Below are positions 1 through 11,440 of a DNA stretch of 64,000 nucleotides, piece by piece; position 1 is the first letter of the stretch; each line of letters opens with the position of its first letter. Source of the DNA: Ooceraea biroi. Lineage: Eukaryota; Arthropoda; Insecta; Hymenoptera; Formicidae. Under the pieces are notes generated by a model. The model was given only the letters and a program-made list of their open reading frames with translations, was not told the DNA's origin and did not search any database. Position numbers and translations under genes: made by a program. The DNA lies in assembly GCF_003672135.1 (NCBI RefSeq), contig NC_039513.1, positions 3,906,833 through 3,970,832 of the forward strand, given 5' to 3'.

Positions 1-370
1 GTCTGCCGGCAGTCGACAGACAGACAGTTCACAATGGCTACCGTGGATACCTGCTTCCGTCACACGGATTCGCGGCCATTCTATCTTCGACCGCGCGTAC
101 CTCTTCTTCTCCCGGACTTGCAGAAATGGAGAACGCAGCGAGGCGAAATTTCGTCTTTTACCGCCTGGAAGACGAGGACGTTGCTATCAGTTCTGCGTTA
201 AAACGGCGTCGCTTTGAACGATCGCGGTGCACAAAAGGCAAATGGATTATTTCAAGTTTATATAGTCTTGGCGAAAGTTACAGCTGCAAGAGTGTGCAGG
301 ACTCGAAAGATACTTTGTTTACGACGAGAGACATAATTAGAAAGAGAGAGAAAGAGAGACAGAGAAAAGA
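1..370. other. Short mixed-composition segment with a purine-rich tract, no recognised gene
   Basis: An ATG in a good context (CACAATGG, ATG at 34) opens a frame of only about 56 codons, and a second overlapping frame begins at 126. Neither has a domain I recognise. A GA-rich simple tract (agagagaaag type) runs from about 336 to 370. The segment could be the edge of a CpG-rich exon or UTR cut by the window boundary, but nothing in it proves that. Confidence 0.3.
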
Positions 371-2048
371 GTGAAGTAACAGCAAGAGACAGACATAATA
401 TTCTATATTCATTTTGCTCAATTGAAGTCTTCGTTAAATTACGTAGTTTGTGAGAACAAATGAAATCAGAGCTTGTATAAATTCTCCCAAATTTCAAGTG
501 CAGCAGTCTCATCACAATGATTTTTCAAATTTCCTTCAAATAATTAATTGGAATTTTCTTTTGATTAAAATCGTTACTTCTTTTGTACATGTATCAGTGA
601 CAGAAAAGTGCAGAAATAGATGATTGTTTTTACTTTTGGAAAATTTTTGTTTGTCAGTTAGTTATATTGATGAAAATAGCAAATAGTATATACATATAAA
701 TCGTTGTGTCGAGTTGAAGAATTTCAACTCGATTTCAGATTTCAGACTATTCAGTAAGATGGAAAATGTACAATTAGATTTCTTTAAATATAATGAAATT
801 ATTATATTCATGTTACTAATTGACTTGGTTTGATGATAATTTTGATCAAATTAATTCGAACGGCCCCTCATTAGATGCTTAGTAGACCTCGCAAAGTTGG
901 AAACTCGAAACAAAGATCCTGTTATTACTTACAGGACGAATAAAAAACAAGCATTTCAACAACGTCGCACTTATTATTCGCATTTATCCGAGAGATATAA
1001 GTTCGTACTATAATCGCAAGAACGAAGCAGGAAACGCTTTGTAGCAGCTAAGTGCTCTTTGAATGGGGGAGAATGCTTCAACGATTCCTTTGAATCGCTT
1101 GTTTTATCGAATAACGATGTTCTAAAATTTATCGAAGAACAATGTGAGTGTATTCAATAGCCTAGATTTCACAAGCCGATGGACAAAGTTACAGCAGCTG
1201 CCACTGCCATTAATAATGGTCAGTGTTTTTGTCAGATACGCCAAAAAGGGACACAATTGTTAACGTTTGTCGTTAAATACGATTGTTTTTTCTTTTTTCT
1301 AAAATATATCACGTAGCTTTTACGTGACGCGACGAGAATTTGGATGTAGAGCACTCGGATAGAACACTCAGAGAACTCTAATTTTTCATCTTACTTCTTA
1401 CTTCTTGCTGAAGTGGAAGTTTTGGTAGAAGGGTGTACGCTTCGCTTAAGTCGACACAAGCGCTAATAAACCTAATTTAATTAGAATAACGCGGAGATAT
1501 TTTTCTCAGAGTCTCATTGTCGCTGACAGCGAATCCACAAAGTTACACTAACATCTACTTTAAGTCTTACATTTGTATGCACCCTCCAGCTCCCACACGC
1601 GCGTTAGTTTTTATACTGCTTTCCATTTAATCAAGCGATTTGCCGACGCTACCATCAATCTCGGCAAATTAAGTAATTATAAGATTGATTAACAGCGGCT
1701 GATAATAATCTCATCATCATCACGCTCAGTACATACCGGCTAGGAATATTTTAGTTAGTTAATAACGAGCTGATTTAACGAGAAAGGTAATACGGTAGTG
1801 CATTACTAAAAAGCAATCCTGGATGTAAAGCAAGTTGCACCTAAAAGAGCTAATGCCAAATTTTTGGATAACATAATATGTTAGATGTATTTCTTTAAAA
1901 ATATAGTTTATACAAAAACAATATATAAATTTCTTTATAATACTCAAAATTGAAAATAAATCATTTCGATCGACAAAGACGATCTATAATAATTATTCCA
2001 CAATATTAATATCGTTAATTAATATTGTGCAAGTAAAACGTCGCGTAG
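371..2048. other. AT-rich spacer without recognisable gene
   Basis: The stretch is AT-rich with frequent stops in all frames. The only open frame above 60 codons (1759-1947, minus) has the low-complexity Ile/Phe/Tyr composition expected of AT-rich noncoding DNA. I see no RNA gene or mobile element in it. Confidence 0.55.
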
Positions 2049-2557
2049 CTAAATGAATCTTCCCGCGTTGCATAGACGCGTGAAGTTAGCCGCGATCGCG
2101 GAATTCGTCGAATTCGTCAGATCGCGTCGCGCGGCGCCAATTTGCAGCCGCGGCTCACGGCTCACCGTAGTGGAGGGGATGATACACACAAGCAATGAAC
2201 CGCACAGCGAAGCGCTGAGCGCACACGTACGCGATTCTCGCTTGTGTGCGTCATCCCCTCCACTACGGTGAGCCGTGAGCCGCGGCTGCAAATTGGCATC
2301 TCCGCTGACTCGCGCGTTGTCGCTGGTAAGGTTGTGAGTGCATCGTGTTCCCGCGTCCTTTCGTCCATTCCGCGTGTGAATAAATATCGGAAGTGTCGAA
2401 TCTAAGGACGGCAAGCGTCTCGACGTATTCGCGCGACCGTGCGTCTCTCGTATGTTCGCAACCGATGCTCCTTTCGCGACAATGTCGGCCAGTGTCCGTC
2501 GTTGTCGGTTTACATTGTATCGCACTTATATTTTGCATAAATTACTCACCCGATATA
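2049..2557. repeat. CpG-rich repeat block, copy 1 (diverged)
   Basis: This GC/CpG-rich block resembles the blocks at about 3810-4390 and 5660-6330. A comparable core reads ATTCCGCGTGTGAATAAATA then TCGGAAGTGTCGA around 2367-2400. The second block has AATCGCGCGTGTAAACG then ACATTGGAAGTATCGA at about 4103-4137, and the third has AATCGCGAGTGCAATCGCAT then GTCGGGAGTGCCGA at about 5886-5920. Order and spacing inside the core agree, though identity is only moderate. The copies are separated by the two mariner insertions, which suggests an older tandem or segmental repeat later invaded by mariners. The alignment was done by eye. Confidence 0.4.
2136..2297. repeat. 58-bp near-perfect inverted repeat (long hairpin)
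   Basis: The left arm (2136-2193) starts GCCAATTTGCAGCCGCGG. The right arm (2240-2297) is its reverse complement except for two adjacent bases (TA opposite CG near the loop). The loop is 46 nt. A transcript would fold into a hairpin of about 58 bp. Near-identity of the arms means they arose recently or are kept matched. It could be a small foldback transposon, a recent inverted duplication, or a hairpin-RNA or microRNA-like precursor; the sequence alone does not decide. Short open frames overlapping it on both strands follow from the symmetry and are not genes. Confidence 0.85.
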
Positions 2558-3799
2558 TTAGGAGTGTGATTTAGTTTTGAGGGTTTTGCAACAGATGGCT
2601 GTAGTGTCAGTTTGTTCCAATAGCTGCTTCCGATAACTGTTGTTTCTTACAGTGTTGACATTATCCATGACATTTAGTAGCATTATAGCAATAGATGCAA
2701 TAACAGTCGTGTTTATATCATCGTAAAAATGCAACTTCCGAAACAGCATTTTCGACATGCGTTGCTTTTGTTTTTTAATCAAAAGAAAACTGCGGCTCAG
2801 GGTTATAGAATTCTTGTGGAAACTTATGGTGATTCTGCCCCATCAATTAAGACGTGTGAATACTGGTTTAGACGCTTTAAAAGTGGTCATACTGATGTGA
2901 AGGACAAAGAACGCTCGGGACAATCAAGAAAGCTTGAAAATGCAGATTTGCAAGCATTATTGGACGAAAATCCAACAGAATCCACTTCAGAACTTGCCAG
3001 AGCATTAAATGTTGATCGTACAACAGTTGCCAAATATTTACATGAAATGGGAAAAATTCAGAAAGAAGGGAAACGGGTTCGACATGAATTATCGGAAAGT
3101 GCCATTTGAACATTTGCATTTCGTTGATCGCCAGGCAAAAAAAGAAGAGACTTTTGTCTCGGATTGTTACTGGGGATGAAAAGTGGATCTATTTTGATAA
3201 TCCGAAACGCAGAAAATCATGGGTGGATCCAGGCGAACCATCAACATCCACTCCGAGACGCAATATTCACGGTTCAAAAGTAATGCTCTGTATTTAGTGG
3301 GATAGTGTACTATGAGCTGTTAAATCCGCATGAGACTGTCACGGCTGATCGTTATCGACACCAATTGTACAAGTTGAAGCAAGCATTGGACGAAAAACGA
3401 CCAGCAATTGCGAGTAAACGACGGAAAGTGATTCTTCTTCGTGACAGCGCTCGACCTGACGTTGCGTTATCAGTGAAACAAACACTATTAGAGCTTGAAT
3501 GGCAAGTCTTACCGCACCCCGCGTATTCTCCATGCGATTATTATTTGTTCCGGTGGATGCAACACGCTTTAGAGGATACACACTTTCATAATTTGGAAGA
3601 AGTGCGAAAATTCGTCGACGAATGGATCAACTGAAAAGAAGAGTGATTTTATCGTGGTGGAATCGATCTCTTGCCAGAAAGATGGGAAAAAGTTATAGAA
3701 AAGAAAGGAAAATATTTGGATTAAGGTATTCATTCATTATCATATTTAAATACATGCGTTTTTGAGCAAAAAAACCCTCAAAACTAAATCACACCCTAA
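2558..3799 (+). mobile_element. mariner transposon copy A (defective)
   Basis: This is a Tc1/mariner-superfamily element of 1242 bp with terminal inverted repeats of about 28-30 bp. The left end is TTAGGAGTGTGATTTAGTTT. The right end is its reverse complement apart from one extra base in the left arm. TA dinucleotides flank it at 2556-2557 and 3800-3801, as expected for mariner target duplication. Length and layout match full-length mariners (about 1.3 kb), so this is not an internally deleted MITE. The single transposase gene inside is broken. A near-identical copy lies at 4395-5632 in different flanking DNA, so this is a separate insertion and not simply a tandem duplication carrying its flanks. 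Confidence 0.95.
2729..3724 (+). pseudogene. mariner transposase pseudogene (copy A)
   Basis: This is the remnant of a DDE/D transposase that would cut and paste its own element. The first frame (from ATG 2729) gives about 126 residues with the N-terminal HTH pair, including TAAQGYRILVETYG, CEYWFRRFKSG and HELSE. A frameshift follows near 3105. The next frame carries the first catalytic aspartate in VTGDEKWIYFDNPKRR and ends at a TAG after VMLCI. After another frame change come YYELLNP and the second motif, here RDSARPD instead of the usual HDxARPH. The third motif is SPCDYYLF. Only 30 residues separate the second and third aspartates instead of the mariner-typical 34, consistent with a short in-frame deletion of the usual DLAP stretch. 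Two TGA stops interrupt the C-terminal region before LPERWEKVIEK. Motifs resemble the mauritiana/mellifera type, but the subfamily is not resolved. It is not functional. Confidence 0.93.
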
Positions 3800-3801
3800 T
3801 A

Positions 3802-4392
3802 TAAACGTCTCGAACATCGTTCAGCATTCGGTGCACCGAGAAGCACTAAGAAACTGCCGCAACGGATCAATCGTAAGTGATCCCGCTCACTTATAAATCA
3901 CTTTCGCGTAAAAATGACTGTTCGCGTCCGCCATGATGCCTACAGTTTAATATTCCGCGAGTGCTTACGCCAATCGAGATCGACTCATCGATACGCGTGA
4001 AGTGCGCGCGGTCACGTGATCGGACTAGCGATTAGCTCGCATCGTGGATCGCGTGGTGCATGGGCGAGTTGGACCGTTTCCGCGTTCTTTGCTTGTTGCG
4101 GTTAATCGCGCGTGTAAACGAACATTGGAAGTATCGATTCCATTGACGGACGAGTAGCTCATTGTGTTTATCGCGTGTTTTGGTTATTCGCAACCAGCGT
4201 CCGTCAGTCGGAGCGCGCGCCGACACTCGCCGACGCCGGACTCGGTTCGCGGAGAAGCCGCACCTTGAGTTACTGCACACTTTGCTAGCAGTGAGAAGTA
4301 TCAAGAGGCATCGAGAAGAGCATCATTACGATGGACTAATTGATGCTGAGATGTTCTGGCTCGTCTACACGATTCCTCGTAATATAGTAATA
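3802..4392. repeat. CpG-rich repeat block, copy 2 (diverged)
   Basis: This spacer between the mariners contains a GCGTCCGCCATG motif (3921-3942, TTCGCGTCCGCCATGATGCC) that recurs at 5667-5688. It also has a downstream GTTAATCGCGCGTG core at about 4101 that resembles 5884 and 2367. The two shared anchors lie about 182 bp apart here and about 217 bp apart in copy 3, so the copies differ by indels. The open frames here (4032-4304 minus, 4162-4398 plus) are arginine-rich CpG-driven frames without a recognised domain. Confidence 0.4.
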
Positions 4393-4394
4393 TA

Positions 4395-5632
4395 TTAGGA
4401 GTGTGATTTAGTTTTGAGGGTTTTGCAACAGATGGCTGTAGTGTCAGTTTGTTCCAATAGCTGTTTCCGATAACTGTTGTTTCTTACAGTCTTGACATTA
4501 TCCATGATATTTAGTAGCATTATAGCAATAGATGCAATAACAGTCGTGTTTATACATCGTAAAAATGCAACTTCCGAAACAGCATTTTCGACATGCGTTG
4601 CTTTTGTTTTTTAATCAAAAGAAAACTGCGGCTCAGGGTTATAGAATTCTTGTGGAAACTTATGGTGATTCTGCCCCATCAATTAAGACGTGTGAATACT
4701 GGTTTAGACGCTTTAAAAGTGGTCATACTGATGTGAAGGACAAAGAACGTTCGGGACAACCAAGAAAGCTTGAAAATGCAGATTTGCAAGCATTATTGGA
4801 CGAAAATCCAACAGAATCCACTTCAGAACTTGCCAGAGCATTAAATGTTGATCGTACAACAGTTGCCAAATATTTACATGAAATGGGAAAAATTCAGAAA
4901 GAAGGGAAACGGGTTCGACATGAATTATCGGAAAGTGCCATTTGAACATTTGCATTTCGTTGATCGCCAGGCAAAAAAAGAAGAGTCTTTTGTCTCGGAT
5001 TGTTACTGGGGATGAAAAGTGGATCTATTTTGATAATCCGAAACGCAGAAAATCATGGGTAGATCCAGGCGAACCATCAACATCCACTCCGAGACGCAAT
5101 ATTCACGGTTCAAAAGTAATGCTCTGTATTTAGTGGGATAGTGTACTATGAGCTGTTAAATCCGCATGAGACTGTCACGGCTGATCGTTATCGACACCAA
5201 TTGTACAAGTTGAAGCAAGCATTGGACGAAAAACGACCAGCAATTGCGAGTAAACGACGGAAAGTGATTCTTCTTCATGACAGCGCTCGACCTCACGTTG
5301 CGTTATCAGTGAAAGAAACACTATTAGAGCTTGAATGGCAAGTCTTCTCCGGACATTGCTCCATGCGATTATTATTTGTTCCGGTGGATGCAACACGCTT
5401 TAGAGGATACACACTTTGATAATTTGGAAGAAGTGCGAAAATTCGTCGACGAATGGATCAACTGAAAAGAAGAGTGATTTTATCGTGGTGGAATCCATCT
5501 CTTGCCAGAAAGATGGGAAAAAGTTATAGAAAAGGAAGGAAAATATTTTGATTAAGGTATTCATTCATTATCATATTTAAATACATGCGTTTTTGAGCAA
5601 AAAAAACCCTCAAACCTAAATCACACCCCTAA
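4395..5632 (+). mobile_element. mariner transposon copy B (defective)
   Basis: This is the second mariner of the same family, 1238 bp, with the same left terminus (TTAGGAGTGTGATTTAG). Its right terminus ends in CACCCCTAA, with flanking TA at 4393-4394 and 5633-5634. By eye it differs from copy A at only a small number of positions plus one local change near 5345-5365. The left flank ends in a TA-rich run and the right flank opens into an AAT microsatellite; neither resembles the flanks of copy A. Confidence 0.95.
4565..5555 (+). pseudogene. mariner transposase pseudogene (copy B)
   Basis: This has the same gene structure and lesions as copy A: the frameshift after HELSE, the TAG after VMLCI, the frame change before YYELL, the missing DLAP-like residues before the third aspartate, and the two C-terminal TGA codons. 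The second catalytic motif is in the canonical form HDSARPH, whereas copy A has RDSARPD. Copy B has its own extra defect: around 5345-5365 the sequence encoding LPHPAYSP is replaced by a shorter, different stretch, which shifts the frame so that it ends at 5419. Single differences from copy A include SGQPRK versus SGQSRK and VKET versus VKQT. Sharing of so many lesions means both came from an already inactive parent. Confidence 0.93.
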
Positions 5633-5661
5633 TAATATAATAATAATAATAATAATAATAA
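5633..5661. repeat. (AAT)n microsatellite adjoining mariner copy B
   Basis: About nine AAT/TAA trinucleotides follow directly after the right TIR of mariner copy B and include its TA target duplicate. The mariner may have inserted in a pre-existing TA-rich microsatellite, or the repeat grew from the insertion junction. Confidence 0.9.
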
Positions 5662-6335
5662 CATCGTTTGCGTCCGCCATGTTGTCTAGTCGGTGCATCG
5701 AGTCTCGCGATTTCACGCTGATCCAGAGCGCCTCGCGCGTGCATGGTTCTCCGTTGAATCAATCGATCAATTCGCGCGATCGTGATGAAACGTGTCTTTT
5801 GACAGGAAATGCCGGCATGTTAATCGCGCTCTGCCGGATCGTTACTCATTACTAGCTATTTGTTTACCCCGTATGCGTTCGGCATTAATCGCGAGTGCAA
5901 TCGCATGTCGGGAGTGCCGAGTGAACGTAGGTGCGATCGAACGTGGATACGTCGATTAATCCGTGATTGCGATCGATGTCTCGTTGATAACCGCGAACAG
6001 CGTGGACCGCGTTTTGTCGGATCGCCGTGAAGGAATTTGTTTACGTGTACATACCTATGCGCGTTTCGCATTATTCGCGAGTGTGGTCGGACAGTATAAT
6101 GCTACGCGAGTGCATCGAGGAGGGAATCGAAGGGATCGCCGTAATGGATTAATTGCAACGCGGGATTGGCTATGTACATCATTGGGTGAGTGTTTCGTTG
6201 TCTTTTGCTGTCGAATTGCTTCTCGAATTTCTCGAGTGTACAGCGGCAAAAGGTTTTTTAATGCGCGCGAATACATGTTTTCTCTTTGTTTGCACCACTT
6301 CAAATTATATGTGATTTATTGAGTCGCTCATTTGC
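5662..6335. repeat. CpG-rich repeat block, copy 3 (diverged)
   Basis: This carries the TTTGCGTCCGCCATGTTGTC anchor at 5667-5688 and an ATTAATCGCGAGTGCAATCG core at about 5884, matching the blocks at 3802-4392 and 2049-2557. A further similar fragment (ATTATTCGCGAGTGTGGTCG) occurs near 6070, so the repeat may be reiterated internally. The open frames on both strands (5963-6322 and 6055-6303) have no recognised domain. Confidence 0.38.
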
Positions 6336-7470
6336 CAAATCGAATAGCTCTACAAAACAAAAAGTAGAGAAATTGATAAAATAATGTACATTCTTTTTAA
6401 AATTCTTTTTAGAATTTAAATTCAAATAAACATTGTAAAATGTGAAATCTAATTACTAAGGAAATTTATTTTAAATATATTAAATTAAGCGCATTAATCA
6501 AGTGCTTTGGCACTAAAATTGTAAAAAATTCAAAAAGTGGAGTTAATCATTTTGGCCTGTGTGTGAACGGCTCATATGTAGATTACAGAAAATAAAATCG
6601 TTCTGTTATGAATCATGAAAATTCAAGAGTAAAGATTAGTAATTTAAATGTGTGAATGTGTAAATGGTTAGCATTATTGTAGATATATCCAGAATTTGCT
6701 TATAAAATGAAGCAGTAGCGATTACTGTTATAATTTTAATAAAATCCGTGTGTCGGATGAGCCGTTATCGGATCTCTCCTCGGAAATTTCGCGGAGATCG
6801 TGTCCCGGATGTGTTATTAAGCGTAGAATTCATTGGACATAAGATCGTGATGATGATAATATCGTAATAATGTACAAGGTGATCGTGTTTCTAAGTAGAT
6901 AGAGGTATTGGCAGCGGTGCTTGCTTTTCAAGGTATACAAAGTGTTTCATGTCGATCCCATGGAATTTGAACGGCAAGCAAAACGCTTAATATCTCCAAT
7001 TAATGCTATTTCCATTATTATATTTCCGTTTGAAAATAATATTCAATATTTATTAACACAAAACAGTGCAATAATTCAACTATGTGCATGACGAATGTAC
7101 AAACCGCCAGTAGACATTAGCACAATATTATTTTAATCGGATATATGGATAAACGAACATGCATTTGTCAAATAGGAAAAATAATGTTAATATTATGTTG
7201 ATAACGTTTAATGAAATATTATACATTTATGACTAATAATTGATGCAACGAGCTGCTAAGCCACCTTGTAATTTATAATGTACGTATGTGTGTGTACATA
7301 TTAATGTACATAATGACTGTTTTAATTCAGTTTTGAGATAATTCATAGATGCTCATGCATGCGTGCGAGAACAGACATTTTCAGACAGTTTCTTCCCATA
7401 AATGCGTTATTTTTCAAAGAGACCGATTGTATTAGAGATATTCATCTATATTCCGATGTGGTTCAGAGCG
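6336..7470. other. AT-rich spacer without recognisable gene
   Basis: The stretch is AT-rich with stops in all frames. I see no open frame above about 60 codons, no inverted-repeat element and no RNA gene. Confidence 0.55.
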
Positions 7471-8900
7471 ATAACGCGCTTCGTGACGCTTGGCGTGGTG
7501 GGTGCTTGAATTTTTCATCGTCATTGTCAGAGTAAGGGCGAAAGGAGGAGCGCGGTCCTCTCCTCGAAATTCCATTGTCAACAAAGGGTCGTGGCACGAA
7601 TGCGCGATGTTTCGGCTATTCTCGTCGTCAGTTTCGCCCGCTTCGCGTAAGGGCGCGGATAATTCCGGCGGGATGGAGCAGGTGTTAACGACGCCTCGTG
7701 TTTAGCCTCCCCGCCATATTTTCGACGCTTATCCCGTCGACGCTGTTGCGTCCATAAAAAAAAGCCCGGTATAAGAACAGAGCATGGGAGCGAGAAGAGC
7801 CCTTCGGTCCTATTTCGGTAGAGAGGCCTCGTATAACGCGTGTCCTGCGTGCCCACCGCCATAAATACATCCGTAGCGGAAGCTCAGGGTAGCGCGCGGG
7901 CTCACCCTCTAAGTGCGAACGTAAACTTCGTTAACGAGAAACTAATTCTCCGCTCGCAGTGGCATAAGAAAGTTTTGCAATTTGGTGGACGAGGGGGAAG
8001 GCGCGTGATGCAGGCGGTGAATTACGGTGTAAATTAACACGCTACTCAAGGTCGCTGATGCAGTTTACTCTGGGCTGACGACACTTTTGTCTTTCGTGAC
8101 GACGCGAGATTCTCGATTCCTAAAGGTATTAGGACGAGCGCGCTCCGCGCCAGCTTGAATATGCTCGAAATGCGATTTATGCGCAGCTTTCCTCAAGTTA
8201 TTACGTAGCGACGTTACTCTCGCTGCGCTTATTATTCCGATTATTGTTCACTAACGTGCGCGGAGTAGTTGCTTATTATTTGTGGGATACGCACTTTCGT
8301 CTGCGTTACCGTATCAATTTCGGGTCGATCCTGAATCTTTTCGCGGCGCGCGCAACGAAGCGCACAAGATATTCCATGAATACCCGCATGCATCCATTAG
8401 TGCTCGTAACAGAGCGATCTCCGTCTCGAACGGACAGACAAGCAAGCAGCTCGGAAGCGCATCATTTTCATCTTCCTACTAAATAGAGGTTTCCAATATC
8501 TGCGAGATTCTCTCATGATACATGTGCAGTCGCTCTTTATGAAAGTATGGGCCTCGCGCTCGCGCGAGCCCTGCTTTCCGCGCTTCCGACGAACCATTTC
8601 TCCTCCTTAAGAAGTTTACCCCGAGTTGCCTACTCCCCGAAGATCGCGATGACGACGTGGAGCTCCGGCTCCTACGAGAAGGAAGACCCCGCTTCGCGTA
8701 CCCCTTTACAATGGCATTAATGGGATACGCTACCTTCCGAACGACCTCGTTATGCGTGAGTATACATGCACGCGCGTTTACCCAAGTCGCGTAGCAGCGG
8801 AGTGCCGCCCGTCTCTCTCGCTCTTCCCCCAAAGTCCCCGTAATCGGTTGTTCTCTCTCTTTCTCTCGCGTGTACGTTAGATGCGAGATGTTGTTTCCGC
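7471..8900. other. CpG-rich island with overlapping spurious frames
   Basis: GC and CpG content rise and open frames of 60-117 codons overlap on both strands (for example 8479-8832 minus, 7578-7862 minus). Their products are rich in Arg/Ser/Ala without a recognisable domain, the usual effect of stop-codon depletion in CpG-rich DNA. Such an island could hold a promoter, an enhancer or an unmethylated noncoding exon, but I see no decisive core promoter signal. Confidence 0.35.
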
Positions 8901-11440
8901 CGCTACTCTTGCCTCCACCCTCCCCCTATCTTCGATCTCATCCGCAACGGTTAAACATTGCCGTGCTACTATTATGTCACGCGCACGATGTGACAACAGG
9001 AGAGGTGCCCCTCTTGTCGATCAGTTTGAACAATTTTCTATTTATAACATCATATAGAATCGAATTTTTTATCTAATTTTCTATGTAAAAGTGTAACAGT
9101 CGGAAATGCAGATCATTTTTAATAGACAATGCAGAAGCTTCTTCAAATTGTGAACGCGCACACACACATATATACATACACATACAATTGTTTAATATGT
9201 TTTATTTTATATACTGTGTGTGTTCACATAGATAGGAGAATCTTTACAATGTTGTCGCATTATAATATTATATTAATCGGTTACAGAATTTCATTTGCGG
9301 TGGTCGAAATTATTGATTGATTAATATTTTATTCAGCACGTATATTGTATTGTATACATATTGTATAGAAGCCGCATTGCAATTGTATATTAAATAGACG
9401 TTTTGAGGTACGCAACGTGTTCATAATGTATTACCAGCATTTTTTTCATATTTTTCTTTGTGGTATTTATAATCAAAATATCGAGTTATATCGGAGCGGG
9501 TATTTGAGTTTAATTGGACTGTTGATATACATAATAATCGTTACTGGATAGTGTTACACATTAATATCGTCTATATTGAGAGAAGATATAAGACATAATG
9601 CGAAATAAACTCTAGTTGATACGCCTTAGTCTTGCAGCGTTATATGAGATAACGGAAAATATAATAGGAATACAGACACATATGTGTACGACATTTGTAA
9701 CGTGGAATCAAATCGTGTTTCCTCGATTTTCTCGAGAAAATCCATGAAAATGATAGGTGATATGGTTCAAATTACGAGATTGAAAAGCGTGGTGAGAGCG
9801 ATATTATTTACCGATAATTTACTGCGGTGGCGTTGTCCTCTTTTCTGTAGCTACATGCAGAGACAGATTGATATATCCACAATGTACCCGCTGGGAATGT
9901 TGTCCATTTCATCTTATACCTATATCGTGGCATGTATATTGAAAGGTTCGCATATCCCCGTGTGTAAGTATTGCAATGTTATACATGTGTATGTATGTTG
10001 CATTGTGTGCGTATGTAGTAGTCTACACACTTTGCACCAGTATTCAAACTACTATAATTTCGGCGAAATTATATTTTGATGTTATTCACGTGAAAATAAT
10101 TTCTGTTCATCGTAATAATACAAGTACAACAACGAAAATACAAAAATATAATAATGGAAATAATGAACATACTTCCATGACATAGAGAATTAATTTCGTC
10201 GAAGCTTAATTTGTGTATCAAACTAAATTTTATGTGCTCGTATTCATATTTCGTTTTTAACGTCGGGTAACAATGTAATTTCTATTTTTGTTCATTTAAT
10301 ATAAAGATCATATTCAATCGCATACCATATGCAACGCGGTACATGTGACAAATATCTAAAAAAAAGTCGTATTGTTCAGATGTATTCACTTTGTATATTT
10401 ATGTATTTACGTTATATGGCATGTTAAGGCATGTTTGCAGTGACACTTGCGCACGTGTGCTCATTCCAAGATTACTTATATGTATGATGTTGCAAGATGA
10501 TGCACTTTCGTTCGCAGTATAAATCAATGGCAAATTGTCATCGACAAATTGCACGTGTAACTTAATTTTTCTGGTCTTTCTGCAAATTTAGTATCATTCA
10601 TAGATTTATGAAACTCTATACAGTGACAATCAAATAATACAAATATTGAAAGAATATCAAAAAGACAATTAGGAGAAAATAATTAATTTAATATGATAAT
10701 TGAATATAAAACTGTATGTGTATATAATACAGTAAAGTGAAACTTCCAAGCTTTTTTATTATAGTTCCATTTTTTCTAAATTTTGCAATATTTGCATTTA
10801 TGTATGCATAATATTTGCAGAAAAAATTGCATTTCGTAAGCTGTGTATCTATCTCTGAGTTTCGTAACAATTCATAATTACGTGTACACAGTTTCTCCCA
10901 ATGTTAGTATGAATGTATCCGTTTTAATCTCACAATTGGTGCAAACATATCTGCAAGTTGCTTATACAAAAAGTGACAGGTGGAAACATGTTTTTAATTA
11001 ATGTGTATTTCTTGGTACCTAATTCTATACTTCTATTCTATACTTTTAATTGGATAAATGTTGGATAAAATTATTGTTCAAATAATAGTTTCTCTGTTAG
11101 CCTGTCTAATTGAATTAATTCAAAGTTAACGCTGTTTTTTAAAATACCACTCATAAAAATGATGATGACGTTTAAACTCTGGCACAAACTGGAAAATAAA
11201 ATTTCAACTTCGAAATTTATAAGTCGCGATATTAAAATGCAAAGTTCACGAAGTTCCTGCGTAATTTTTTGCATAAAGTGCTGAAACGTAATAAAACGGT
11301 TGTTCTTGCTTAGACAATTTCTCTCCTACTGTCTGCTTGGTATTTATCTGCTTCTTATAGCAGTAGAATAACCGGCTTGCCTTAATGCATCTTGAAATTA
11401 GCAGAACAGACCATGATTTCGACCTCTCGAATTCCAGAAC
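8901..11440. other. AT-rich spacer with CA/TA simple repeat
   Basis: This is AT-rich DNA. A short CA/TA tract lies at about 9159-9190. Open frames (9684-10079 plus and several shorter ones) have low-complexity, Cys/Tyr/Ile-rich products and no recognised domain. I find no RNA gene or mobile element. Confidence 0.45.

Noticed and set aside
2053..2525. Short frames on both strands with a shared CSRGSRLTVVEGM segment
   Set aside because: The identical peptide appears on both strands only because the DNA is an inverted repeat; it is not a duplicated protein domain.
2877..3119. Minus-strand frame inside mariner copy A, with an equivalent in copy B
   Set aside because: It is the antisense of the transposase N-terminus. 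Its presence in both copies reflects copy identity, not selection.
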